NCBI RefSeq assembly: GCF_008704205.1
Contig: NZ_VXLC01000008.1
Coordinates: 124,001 to 188,000, forward strand
Length of the DNA stretch: 64,000 bases
Source of the DNA: Nocardia colli
GTDB taxonomy: Bacteria; Actinomycetota; Actinomycetes; Mycobacteriales; Mycobacteriaceae
Direction: 5' to 3'
Shown here: positions 16,501 to 24,937 of the stretch, one piece after another
Position numbering within the stretch: the first letter of the stretch is position 1
Layout: the number at the start of each line of letters is the position of its first letter
Notes under the pieces: generated by a model
The model's database searches: none
What the model was told of the DNA's origin: nothing
Seen by the model: the letters and a program-made list of their open reading frames with translations, nothing else
Translations under genes and position numbers: made by a program

Positions 16501-19500
16501 GCAGCCGCGGAAGGGTAACCGGCATGCGGTGTTCCATGCGACAGAGAGCGAGGCGATCAACTACCACTACGAACTCGACCTCCGCCCGGCGACCGTGGTG
16601 CCCGACCCCCGAATCGGCCATACGCTGAATCTGCGCGTCGACGAGTACGGCAACGTTCTGCAGTCGGTGACGGTCGGATATCCACGCCGGCAAGCGAAGC
16701 CGCTCGACGATCCGCTGCTGCCGGCCGGTGTCGAATCCTTGGTTTCCGCCATACAAGGCGGACTACACCTCGCCTACACCGAAACCCGTCACACCGGTGA
16801 CGCGATCGTCGAACCGGATCGCTACCGGCTTCGGCTTCCCTGCGAGACCAGCACTTTCGAGTTGACCGGAATCGCGCCGAGCACCGGAGACTACTTCGGT
16901 CTCGATCAGTTGCGCGGACTCGAGCTCAGCGACAACTACCCGGGTGCCGGAACTCCGGTCGAAACAATCCCGTACCAGCAATTTCCGGACGGCACGCAGC
17001 CGCAGCGGCGGCTGATCGAGCAAACGCGGTCGCTGTTCTTCGCGGACGCACTGGATCGCCCGTTGCCGTTCGGCACGCTGAATACCCATGCATTGCCTTA
17101 CGAGATCTACACGCTGGCGTTGACGGACACTCTGCTGACTGCCATCTTCGGCGCGAGGTTGACGCCGGAAGTCAGTGTGGCACTGGGCGATGGGGCGGTC
17201 AGCGGCTATCTGAGCGGGCCCGGACTCGTGCAGCGCTTGGGTGCGGACACCGCAGGCCAGTATTGGCGCTGCTCCGGCATCGCCGGCTACCAGCCGGACG
17301 CAGCCCAGCACTTCTATCTACCCGAACGCTATACCGATCCGTTCGGCAATATCACTGTGCTGGAATACGACTCGCGCGATCTTTTCCTCCGCACGAGCAC
17401 CGACCCCGTCGGGAACCGCACCGAGACCGTCGCTTTCGACTTCCGTGTGCTGGCACCGAGCTCGGTCCAGGACATCAACGGCAACCGGTCTCAGCTGAGG
17501 TTCGATGTACTCGGCATGCCGACCGTACTGGCTCTGAGCGGCAAGCAGGGCGAGGGTGACTCTCTCGCCGAGTTCACCTCCACCGCAACGGATCCGGAGC
17601 TTTCCGACCTGATCGCGCTCTTCGTGACCGACGACTATCGGCCGGCGACCGCGCAGGCGCTACTCGGGAACGCCACCACCCGAGACCTGTATTACCTCGG
17701 CGAGACGATTCAGAACGGCAGCATCGTCTGGGGCGCCCATCCCCCGTGCGCGGCCGGAATCATGCGGGAACAGCACGCATCCGAAGCCCAGGCCAGCCCG
17801 GTCCAGGTGAACTTCGCCTACTCGGACGGCAGCGGATCTGTGCTCGTCAAGAAGGTCCAGGCCGAGCCGGAGTCGCCCGGCGGGGCGCTTCGCTGGGTGG
17901 CGAGCGGCAAGACGATCCTGAACAACAAAGGCAAGCCGGTCAAACAGTACGAGCCCTATTTCAGCCCGCCCGCGGTCGGTCACCGCTTCGAGGAGCCGAG
18001 CGAAATCGGCGTCACCCCAGTGCATTTCTACGATGCGCTGGGACGCCGCATGCGCACCGAAGCGCCCGACGGCAGCGTCGATCGAGTCGACTTCTCGCCG
18101 TGGCAGATCACGGCCCACGATCCCAACGACACCGTGCTCGACTCGGGCAATGCGTGGTACGCCCGGATGAGCACGTCAGCGATAGCGGCCGAACGGCGCG
18201 CGGCACAGCTCGCCGCCGCACACGCGGGCACTCCCACACTCACCCTGCTCGACAGTCTCGAACGCGCGGTGCTGACGATCGCACACAACCGGACGGACGG
18301 CGTCGACGAAAAGCAGGTCACCTTCACCAAACTCGACGCCGAGGGCAAGCCGCTGTGGATTCAGGATGCCCGCGGCAACCGGGTGACGCAGTACGTCACC
18401 CCACCGCTGCCCGGCGGCGTCCACCCGTTCGACGACCCGCAGAACCTCGCCCCCTATGGCGTCACCCCCTGCTACGACGTCTCCGGCCTGCTGCTGTTCC
18501 AGCACAGCATGGACGCGGGCGATCGCTGGCTGCTCAACGACGCGGCCGGAAAACCTTGGTACAGCTGGAACAGTCGTGGCTTTCGAACGCGGACGACCTA
18601 TGACGCGCTGCACCGGCAGGTCGGCGTATTCGTCTCCGCCACCGGTGATTCGACGTTGAGCGGCGAGCCACGTGACCCGGCCCGGCCACCGGACAGCGAG
18701 GTGCTCGTCGAACGAAGTGTGTACGGCGAGGCGCATCCGGAGGCGGGCAACAATTTGCGCGGCAGGACCTTCCAGATCTATGACGGGTCCGGTGCGACCA
18801 CCACCGAGCGCTACGATTTCAAGGGAAATCCGCTCACCACCGGTCGCCGTTTCGCTCGGGACTATCAGGACACCCCGGACTGGTCCGCACTCGCGGATCT
18901 GACCGATCTGAACCGAATCGCCGCTGCCGCAGCACCATTGCTGGAGACCGCGCCAGCACTGACGACGCAGACTCGCTATGACGCGCTCAACCGTCCGACC
19001 ACCGTGACCGCGCCGGATGCCAGCGTCTACCGCGCCACCTTCAACGAGGCCAACCTGCTAGAGCGCGTCGACGTGAACTTGCGTGGCGCCGCGACGCCGA
19101 CCGCGTTCGTCACCGATATCGATTACAACGCAAAGGGACAACGCCTCCGAATCGACTACGGAAATGGCGCGACCACCACATACACCTACGACCCCTTCGT
19201 GTTCCGGCTGACGAAGCTGCGCACCACCCGCCCCGCCGACCCGGACGCGACCGCCTCGCTGTTGTTCGAGAACGCGACTGTCGTTCAGGACATCGGCTAC
19301 GTCTACGATCCGGTCGGCAACATCACTCGCATCGAGGACTCGGCCCTGGCGACCACCGTGCAAGCCAGTGCCACCAGCGATTACGTGTACGACGCGCTCT
19401 ACCGGCTGATCGGCGCCACCGGTCGCGAGCACGGTGGACAGACCGACTTCGCGCTGACACCGAACGACAGCAATCGCCGTGACTTCCCCTTCACCGGCGC

Positions 19501-21433
19501 CCGCATCCATCCGAATGATCTGCAAGGCCTGCGCGACTATGTCGAGCGCTACCGCTACGACGCCGTCGGCAACGTCATGCAGTTCGCTCACCACGCCGGC
19601 GGCAATGTCGACCAGCCCGGCCAAACCCGGTGGCAGCGCCGATACCAGTACGCACTCGACAGCAACCGGCTGCTCGCCACCAGCCAGCCCGGCGACCCGG
19701 ACGGTCTGCCCGACTACGCCACGACCGGCGGTTACAGCTCCCGGTACGGCTACGACGTGCACGGCGAGATCACCTCGATGTCGCACCTGCCGCTGATGCG
19801 CTGGAACCATCGCGGCCAGCTCGGTGCCACCGCGCAACAGGTGGTGCACAGCGGAATGCCCGAAACCACCTACTACGTCTACGATTCCACCGGCCAGCGG
19901 GTCCGGAAGGTCACCGAGACGTCGACCGGGGCACTGAAGAATCAGCGAATTTACCTGGGCGGCTTCGAAATCTACCGCGAGCATCGTGGCGGTGCCGTCA
20001 CGCTGGAGCGCGAGACGCTGCATGTCATGGACGATCAGCGCCGCGTCGCCGTCGTCGAAACCTCGACCGCGCCGAACACCGACGCGCGCATCCGCTTTCA
20101 ACTCGGAAACCATCTCGGCTCGGCCAGTGTGGAACTCGACGGAGCCGGCGCCCTGGTCAGTTTCGAGGAATATCACCCCTACGGCAGCACCGCCTTCCAA
20201 ACCGGCCGCAGCGCCGCCGAAGTCGGCCTGAAGCGCTACCGCTACACCGGCAAGGAACGCGACGACGAGACCGGCATGAGCTATCACACCGCCCGCTACT
20301 ACCTGCCGTGGCTCGGTAGGTGGGCCGGCGCAGACCCGGTGGGTATCGAGGCGGGCGTCAATCTCTATGCGTACTCCCGTCTTTCGCCCGTGCGCTTCAT
20401 CGATCCACACGGAACTCAGGAACAGCCGGTCGATCCCGCGAAGCTGACCAGGGACCAGGTGGCCGATATCTGGACGAAGTCGAAGAACCTCGACGACTTC
20501 CGCTTCCGGCTCAACCTGGGACCGGTGAACGACGCCACGCTCAACAGCTATCTCATGCAGAAGGGAATCCTGCCGCAACCAGAGGTAGATAAGTCGGCGC
20601 CGGCGATCTGGCCCGCGAGCGGCCCACCGACCCGGGTCGAGCGCGAGATCGTGGTGCGCCCCTTCGACAATCCGGTGGCCAAGACCCGCTTCAAGAAGTT
20701 CGCGACGCCGGAGGAAGCGGTCGAGTACGAGAACCGGGCGCAGTCGGTCGAGCACTACAAGGCCAGCGTTGCGGCATTGGGCGGCATCGCCTCGATCGGG
20801 GCCGCACGGGCCGCGAACCAAGACGTCGGCGCGGTCGCTCTGGACACCAGGTCAACCGCTTGGGGTGCGCCCGTCGATACGGCGCCGATTCCAGCACCCA
20901 GCCCGGCCGGCCCGTCGGCCGGGTCAGCGCCGGTGTCGCCCGCCGGTAGTCCGGCCGCACCCGCCGGGCCGCCCGCTCCGTCCGGACCGCCACCCGAAGA
21001 ATTCGCGAGCATCGTCAAACGGCTGCAAACACAGGTCTCGCAAACCACAGAGAGCCTCAAGCCGTTCCAGGAATCCCGCACCGTGCCGTACACCTTGCAG
21101 GTCTCCGCGGCGACCGGACAGGTCGACGGGAAACCGGCAACGCTGATCACGCTGAGCAATCCCACCGCGCACGACCTGTTCGCGCGCGGCGTGCTGCAAC
21201 TCCCCGCGGGGACGGCACTGGGCCCGCGTCCGGTTCTCTGGAAATCGAAGCTGCCCATCGGTGCGCACGTCGAGCGGTCATCCGTCGGCGGATTGGAGGA
21301 ACAGGGAGCCCGCGGCGGTTTCGTGACCACCTCCGGCAACGCCTGCTTCGACTGCAGCAAGGCGTGGATGGAAGGGAAGTTCCCGACCTGGGTTCACCTG
21401 AAATGGAGCGACTACTCGGGACAGTGGGATTAG
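13595..21433 (+). CDS. Fused TcB/TcC-type SpvB-VCBS-Rhs toxin with C-terminal deaminase-like domain
   Basis: A 2612-residue protein. Order: SpvB/TcdB N-terminal domain (about 25-330; 'GYDSGAGNGPFGLGWS' core); five VCBS/FG-GAP repeats with DLDGDG-type loops (about 430-665); TcdB mid domains ('LGAETEIGY', 'FRGFGRVE'); YD/Rhs repeats (about 1480-2210); Rhs core (about 2213-2273: TGKERDDETG ... GRWAGADP ... DPHG at 2270). In Tc toxins and Rhs proteins the B and C parts make a hollow shell and an Asp protease frees the C-terminal toxin. Residues about 2275-2612 are the variable payload: a Pro/Ala-rich linker (about 2430-2470), then His2558-Val-Glu2560 and Cys2584-Phe-Asp-Cys2587, a cytidine-deaminase-type zinc/catalytic signature spaced almost as in DddA. 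There is no TcA gene in the window. The start has CGGAGGG upstream. Confidence 0.93.
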   Translation: MPDDFGQGKQGAERTDASQPGSGGPTAPTIALPKGGGAIKGIGEKFAANPVTGTGSLSVPISVSPGRGGFGPQLALGYDSGAGNGPFGLGWSLGLPSITRKTDKGLPKYDDAGESDVFILSGAEDLAPVLVEQQGNWVREELPVRTVGGTGYRVQRYRPRVEGLFARIERWTNLTDAQDISWRSISRDNVTTWYGRDARSRIADPANPEHIFSWLICLSYDDKGNVVSYEYKAENGELIADKANELQRERRANRYPKRIRYGNHTPYFPTLDPVATWPAPPADDQWYFELVFDYGEHDLARPLPADGPGWGNRPDPFSAYRSGFEVRTHRLCRRALMFHHFPGEDGVGADCLVRSTDFGYAHDLDPANERNPIHAELTSVTQRGYRRIAGGYRSRALPPVEFGYSEAQIQGEVRELDRDSLAGLPIGLDGTGYQWVDLDGDGVAGILTEQGGGWFYKRNLSPANTVGHGSARLGAPELVAPMPAAALATGARFVDLAGDGQPDVVRFDGPDPGFYERDDSSWSPFAPFGQLPNQDWRDPNLRFVDLDGDGLTDLLISEQDAFLWYPSLGEQGFGPEQRVATGRDENRGPAIIFADSEQTVQLADMSGDGLTDLVRIRNGEVCYWPNLGYGHFGRKITMDNAPWFDHPDQFDSQRVLIADIDGSGTTDLIYLHADGVRVYLNHSGNSWGNPVTSAVFPPVAEPIRVQALDLLGNGTACLVWSSPLAGDAHSPLCYLDLMGGQKPHLLVTVKNNLGAETEIGYTPSTAFYLADQLAGKPWATKLPFPVHVVDHVTVRDRWRNTTFTSTYSYHHGYFDGPEREFRGFGRVEQIDTEDYGTFGDANTNSPYVTQDHRLHQPPVKTVTWFHTGARIDSPQALHQFEREYFPHWFEDLQPGTQVLGTFRERAVPELDLDALDLTADELREALRACRGTPLRQEVYELDVDALANGRQHPVRLFSTSSRGCHLRLVQPRKGNRHAVFHATESEAINYHYELDLRPATVVPDPRIGHTLNLRVDEYGNVLQSVTVGYPRRQAKPLDDPLLPAGVESLVSAIQGGLHLAYTETRHTGDAIVEPDRYRLRLPCETSTFELTGIAPSTGDYFGLDQLRGLELSDNYPGAGTPVETIPYQQFPDGTQPQRRLIEQTRSLFFADALDRPLPFGTLNTHALPYEIYTLALTDTLLTAIFGARLTPEVSVALGDGAVSGYLSGPGLVQRLGADTAGQYWRCSGIAGYQPDAAQHFYLPERYTDPFGNITVLEYDSRDLFLRTSTDPVGNRTETVAFDFRVLAPSSVQDINGNRSQLRFDVLGMPTVLALSGKQGEGDSLAEFTSTATDPELSDLIALFVTDDYRPATAQALLGNATTRDLYYLGETIQNGSIVWGAHPPCAAGIMREQHASEAQASPVQVNFAYSDGSGSVLVKKVQAEPESPGGALRWVASGKTILNNKGKPVKQYEPYFSPPAVGHRFEEPSEIGVTPVHFYDALGRRMRTEAPDGSVDRVDFSPWQITAHDPNDTVLDSGNAWYARMSTSAIAAERRAAQLAAAHAGTPTLTLLDSLERAVLTIAHNRTDGVDEKQVTFTKLDAEGKPLWIQDARGNRVTQYVTPPLPGGVHPFDDPQNLAPYGVTPCYDVSGLLLFQHSMDAGDRWLLNDAAGKPWYSWNSRGFRTRTTYDALHRQVGVFVSATGDSTLSGEPRDPARPPDSEVLVERSVYGEAHPEAGNNLRGRTFQIYDGSGATTTERYDFKGNPLTTGRRFARDYQDTPDWSALADLTDLNRIAAAAAPLLETAPALTTQTRYDALNRPTTVTAPDASVYRATFNEANLLERVDVNLRGAATPTAFVTDIDYNAKGQRLRIDYGNGATTTYTYDPFVFRLTKLRTTRPADPDATASLLFENATVVQDIGYVYDPVGNITRIEDSALATTVQASATSDYVYDALYRLIGATGREHGGQTDFALTPNDSNRRDFPFTGARIHPNDLQGLRDYVERYRYDAVGNVMQFAHHAGGNVDQPGQTRWQRRYQYALDSNRLLATSQPGDPDGLPDYATTGGYSSRYGYDVHGEITSMSHLPLMRWNHRGQLGATAQQVVHSGMPETTYYVYDSTGQRVRKVTETSTGALKNQRIYLGGFEIYREHRGGAVTLERETLHVMDDQRRVAVVETSTAPNTDARIRFQLGNHLGSASVELDGAGALVSFEEYHPYGSTAFQTGRSAAEVGLKRYRYTGKERDDETGMSYHTARYYLPWLGRWAGADPVGIEAGVNLYAYSRLSPVRFIDPHGTQEQPVDPAKLTRDQVADIWTKSKNLDDFRFRLNLGPVNDATLNSYLMQKGILPQPEVDKSAPAIWPASGPPTRVEREIVVRPFDNPVAKTRFKKFATPEEAVEYENRAQSVEHYKASVAALGGIASIGAARAANQDVGAVALDTRSTAWGAPVDTAPIPAPSPAGPSAGSAPVSPAGSPAAPAGPPAPSGPPPEEFASIVKRLQTQVSQTTESLKPFQESRTVPYTLQVSAATGQVDGKPATLITLSNPTAHDLFARGVLQLPAGTALGPRPVLWKSKLPIGAHVERSSVGGLEEQGARGGFVTTSGNACFDCSKAWMEGKFPTWVHLKWSDYSGQWD

Positions 21434-21544
21434 CCGTCGGCCCGCCCGTTGCGCGCGTCCGCACTCGGACCGGGCAGTTTTCGGTCATCCTGTGACCAGT
21501 AATCCGGGCGGGTCCCGGCCGGTACGCGAGGAAGTGAGTCGATC

Positions 21545-21913
21545 GTGCGAGTGGTAGCCGAGGTTCTGGTCGGGTTGGTGGCGGCGGTGCACGTCTACAT
21601 CGTGGTGATGGAGATGTTCCTGTGGACGACGCCGCGGGTGCGGGCCGCGTTCGGCAGCACGGTGGAATTCGCCGAGCAGACCAAGGTTCTCGCGGCGAAC
21701 CAGGGGCTTTACAACGGGTTTCTGGCGGCGGGGCTGATCTGGGGGATCATCGCGTCGGATCCGGTCGGATTCGCGGCGATGATCTTCTTCACCGCCTGCG
21801 TCGTGGTCGCGGGAATCTACGGTGCGGCCACGGCCAGCCGCCGCATCCTGTTCGTGCAGGCGCTGCCGGGTGCGGTGGCGCTGATCGCGGTGCTGGTGGC
21901 GGGCAGCCAGTAG
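21545..21913 (+). CDS. DUF1304-family membrane protein
   Basis: A 122-residue protein with four hydrophobic segments and the family hallmarks 'EMFLWTTPR' and 'NQGLYNGFLA'. Function of DUF1304 is unknown. The GTG start at 21545 is preceded by GAGGAAG. It lies 111 bp downstream of the giant toxin gene, in the position where a contact-dependent toxin would have its immunity gene, but the family is widespread without toxins and a four-helix membrane protein is a poor candidate for neutralising a cytosolic deaminase. Confidence 0.85.
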   Translation: MRVVAEVLVGLVAAVHVYIVVMEMFLWTTPRVRAAFGSTVEFAEQTKVLAANQGLYNGFLAAGLIWGIIASDPVGFAAMIFFTACVVVAGIYGAATASRRILFVQALPGAVALIAVLVAGSQ

Positions 21914-21918
21914 CCGGG

Positions 21919-23370
21919 CTACGGGACGTTGAGGTCGGTGCAGCCGGGCGTCGGGTCGACGACCTGGCAACCGGCCGGGGGGCGCGTGGGCCGGTAGTCG
22001 GGCGCGACGCCGCCCGCTGCGATGGTGTCGGTGTAGGTGGTGACGGCCTTCGTGGCGTGCCGCTCCAGGCTGGGATCGTCGCGCACGTTCACGCTGTAGA
22101 GGCCGAATCGTGGGCTGTAGCTGCCCCATTCGTAGTTGTCGGTGATGCTCCAGTAGTTGTAGCCGATGATGTTCATGCCGTCGGCCTTGGCGCGCTGCAA
22201 CCAGTAGACGGTGTCGCGCAGATGGTCGCTGCGGTTGTAGTTTCCGGTTCCCGGGACGTTGTCGTCGTCGGAGGTGGCGTTCTCGGTGGGCATGCCGTTC
22301 TCCACGACGAACAGCGGCTTACCCGGGGCCAAGCGCGAATACCGTTGCAGCGCATAGTAGATGCCCTCGGTGCGGATCGGCAGGTTCCACATGCCCGGCG
22401 AACCGACGGCCGCGATGGACCGGACGGTGGCGGGCGGGCTGGACGCGGGCGGCTCGTAGGCGAAGTAGTAGTCGACGCCGATGTAGTCGAGCCGGTCCCG
22501 GATCTTGTCGAACAGCGGGCCGTTCACCTGATCGTCGATGCCGGCGACGTAGCCGATATTGCTGGTCACCTGGGCATCGGGGCGCTTCTGGTGGATGTAG
22601 TCGTAGATCTGGTTGTGCGCGTCGGCGACCTTGTCTTCCATCCGCGCCTGATCGGTCGCGTTGTTGCGCACCTCGTGCATGATGTAGGCGACCGGCTCGT
22701 TGATGGTGACCCACAACGGATTCCGGGCGGCGTAGCGGTCGACCACCTTGCGCATATTGGTCAGCCAGGCGTCCACCATCTCGGGGTTGTCCCACCCGGT
22801 ATCCGGTGTGTCCGAATGCTTCCCATGGAACGCGCCGTCGTAGGCCCAGCCCGGGTACACCCAGTGGTCGAGGGTGAGCATCGGCCGCATGCCCGAACTG
22901 ACGATCTTCGCGATCACCTTGTCGTAGAAGCGGAATCCGTCGGCGTCCCACTCCAGCCGGCTCGTGGGTTGCAGCCGCGCCCACTCGATACCGATCCGGA
23001 ACACCTTGACCCCCAGCGACTTCGCCAGGTCGATGTCACTGGCGTACCGGTCGTAGAAGTCGATCGAGCTGCGGTACTTGTCGAACTCCGGATGATGCTC
23101 GATGTAGCGCACCCAATTGCTGTCCGGCGCATCGTTGTCCGGTGACACCCGGTTGCGCGAACCCGAGTTGATCGACCCCAGGTCGGGCGTGCCGTCCACC
23201 GGCGCGCGCCCCTCGGATTGAAACCCCGAAGCCGCCACTCCCCACAGGAACCCGGGCCCCAGCGCACCCCCCGCCACCGGCTCCGGCGGAGCGGCAACAC
23301 TCACACCCGGCACCAGCAGCGCGGCCATCGAAACCGCGAGCGCGCCCGCGCCCCGCCTCCATCTGCGCAT
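21919..23370 (-). CDS. Secreted glycoside hydrolase family 1 protein
   Basis: A 483-residue GH1 (beta-glucosidase-like) enzyme with an N-terminal signal peptide (RRWRR start, cleavage near SVAAPP). The acid/base Glu is in 'TINEPVAY' and the nucleophile in 'VVENGMPT'. The terminal 'GYNYWSITDNYEWG' segment is the aglycone/glycone-site motif of the family. Most bacterial GH1 enzymes are cytoplasmic; export and the adjacent Asp-rich insert 'NSGSRNRVSPDN' make this the secreted actinobacterial type. The sugar specificity cannot be read from sequence. It is convergent with the DUF1304 gene, with stops 5 bp apart. Confidence 0.93.
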   Translation of the reverse strand: MRRWRRGAGALAVSMAALLVPGVSVAAPPEPVAGGALGPGFLWGVAASGFQSEGRAPVDGTPDLGSINSGSRNRVSPDNDAPDSNWVRYIEHHPEFDKYRSSIDFYDRYASDIDLAKSLGVKVFRIGIEWARLQPTSRLEWDADGFRFYDKVIAKIVSSGMRPMLTLDHWVYPGWAYDGAFHGKHSDTPDTGWDNPEMVDAWLTNMRKVVDRYAARNPLWVTINEPVAYIMHEVRNNATDQARMEDKVADAHNQIYDYIHQKRPDAQVTSNIGYVAGIDDQVNGPLFDKIRDRLDYIGVDYYFAYEPPASSPPATVRSIAAVGSPGMWNLPIRTEGIYYALQRYSRLAPGKPLFVVENGMPTENATSDDDNVPGTGNYNRSDHLRDTVYWLQRAKADGMNIIGYNYWSITDNYEWGSYSPRFGLYSVNVRDDPSLERHATKAVTTYTDTIAAGGVAPDYRPTRPPAGCQVVDPTPGCTDLNVP

Positions 23371-23449
23371 AAACCGAGAACTTAACCGACTAATTGCTGA
23401 ACCCCCGGTAACCCCGGGTCATCACGGCGAGTGCGGAGCCTTCTGACCG

Positions 23450-23950
23450 CTAGTTGACGGACAGGTGCTGGCCGATTCGGGGGATGGTCGCGAGCGGTGG
23501 GGCGCTGTAGGCGCGGTTGCTGGCGCCGGCGGCGGCTTCCTCGGCGGCCGCCGCGGCGTCGGCGATCGTGACGTCGTCCGGAGCGAAGGCGGCGGCCTTG
23601 GCGGCGGTGAGCGCGGTCGCGGCGGCGTCCTGCACGGTGATCGCCGTGTCGACGGCGGCAACGGTGTAGAAGGTGGCCTTGATGGCGTGGTTGGCCGCCA
23701 CATAGGCGTGCCATGCGGCGTCGCGGGTGGTGTCGGCGGCGGCGACGGCACGGGCGGCGCCGTGGGCGCGCGCGACATGGTCGACGGCCTTCTCCCGGTT
23801 CACCGCTCGCTTCGCGGCGGCGCTGGCGCGGCTCGCCGCACTACTCGCCCTGGCGTGCGCCTGTGCGAGCAACTCCCTGGACGCGTCGAGTTCCAGCAGC
23901 GCGGTGGCCCGAGCACTGCCCGGTAGCAACGGAATAACCTTGCCTACCAA
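23450..23950 (-). CDS. Alanine-rich helical protein of unknown function
   Basis: The frame is open well upstream, but the part that looks like protein begins at a TTG at 23950 (VGKVIPLLPG...), giving 166 residues. It would overlap the end of the 60-codon gene by 7 bp, suggesting translational coupling. The product is about one-third Ala, with heptad-like spacing of charged residues over residues 20-140, so a long helix or coiled coil is likely. The C-terminus is less biased ('LATIPRIGQHLSVN'). No family was recognised, and the start is uncertain. Confidence 0.55.
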   Translation of the reverse strand: MVGKVIPLLPGSARATALLELDASRELLAQAHARASSAASRASAAAKRAVNREKAVDHVARAHGAARAVAAADTTRDAAWHAYVAANHAIKATFYTVAAVDTAITVQDAAATALTAAKAAAFAPDDVTIADAAAAAEEAAAGASNRAYSAPPLATIPRIGQHLSVN

Positions 23951-24126
23951 CGGAATCCGCCGACCTGATCGAGTCGCTCGCCGTCGTCGTCCGCGTCGAG
24001 CCAGTCCGCTCCGGCCGTCTCGGGTCCACGCTCGGACTTCCAGAACGCGATGGAATCCGTTCCGGCGCAATAGATGACGACCGCCAGCACAGCCAGAGCG
24101 GCCAGTTCCTTCGACAGACGCGACAC
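23944..24126 (-). CDS. Small single-pass membrane protein, 60 aa
   Basis: The GTG start at 24126 has GAGGAGG seven bases upstream, an unusually strong binding site. The product starts SRLSKEL, has one hydrophobic segment (about residues 8-22, AALAVLAVVIYCAG) and an acidic C-terminal tail (DADDDGERLD). It overlaps the alanine-rich downstream frame. Function is unknown; a membrane anchor paired with the helical partner is possible. Confidence 0.65.
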   Translation of the reverse strand: MSRLSKELAALAVLAVVIYCAGTDSIAFWKSERGPETAGADWLDADDDGERLDQVGGFRW

Positions 24127-24269
24127 AGCAAACCTCCTCGATCATCGATCGTGTGCCGGAGCAGAGCCGGCGGATGCGTTCACACAGGATGCGCTTTACA
24201 CAGGACGCGGGAGCGCACACTTCCGATCGCCCGAATGCGATTCGGAGTCAACGGAAATGTGCACGCCGC

Positions 24270-24359
24270 CTAGCCCAGAATACCGAAGGTAAGAATCCCG
24301 ACGAGGTTCTCCGTTACCGCGAGCACGCTGTTCACTAAACCGAAGAGACCACTCAACAT
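24270..24359 (-). CDS. 29-aa hydrophobic peptide
   Basis: ATG at 24359 is preceded by CAGGAG with a six-base spacer, almost the same leader as the SGNH esterase gene at 30371. The peptide starts MLSGLFGLVNSV and ends VGILTFGILG, stop TAG. It is almost entirely hydrophobic with one Glu, fitting a small transmembrane or amphipathic membrane peptide. No homologue is known to me; the support is the binding site plus composition. Confidence 0.5.
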   Translation of the reverse strand: MLSGLFGLVNSVLAVTENLVGILTFGILG

Positions 24360-24769
24360 GACTTGCTCCTGTGATACGCCATTGACGGATCGGTGCCATT
24401 TGTCGAACGTGAGCACGAGCTGGATCGCCGAGGAAGGCTAGCGCACCTGTCCCCAAAAGGACAAAACACCTGCGCCGCGCCGCCGTTCCGGCCGCCGCAC
24501 CCGCCCGCTCAGGCATTGCCCCAGCTCACAGCACAATTAAAAACTGGTCCGAAACTTCTTCCATCCGAACGTACCTGGGTTACGAAGACACTATCGACGC
24601 CTGCCACTGACGGTTCCCGGCATGGTCAGCGTTGGACGCCCACCCGGGTTGTTCCAGCCGCCTGGAGTTTTCGCCACGGAGCACCACCGACATTTCAGAC
24701 TCGGCGTCGGAATTACCGCACGAAGACTGACCAGACGGCTCGTCATCAGATGAAAACGAAAGGGAGAAC

Positions 24770-24853
24770 ATGATTGCACCGCTCCTGACCGCCGTTGTTA
24801 CCGCCCTCACCTCGGGACTCACCAGCGTCGTGACCGCGCTGCTCGGCGGCTGA
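24770..24853 (+). CDS. 27-aa hydrophobic peptide upstream of cutinase-like gene
   Basis: ATG at 24770 follows AAAGGGAGA. The peptide begins MIAPLLTAVVTALTSG and ends VVTALLGG, with no charged residues, stop TGA. It lies 84 bp before the cutinase-like gene, same strand, and about 410 bp from the divergent 29-codon peptide. It could be a membrane peptide or a translated leader of the downstream gene. Confidence 0.5.
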   Translation: MIAPLLTAVVTALTSGLTSVVTALLGG

Positions 24854-24937
24854 TTCGACACGGTCCGGGGTGGCGGCGAAGCCCACCCCGGACCGGCGGA
24901 CGCCGGAGACTCTGCCGACCAGAACCAGCCTCAGGCC

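Noticed and set aside
19058..20821. 587-codon minus-strand frame opposite the Rhs region
   Set aside because: High-GC antisense shadow. The plus strand gives clear Rhs repeats and core.
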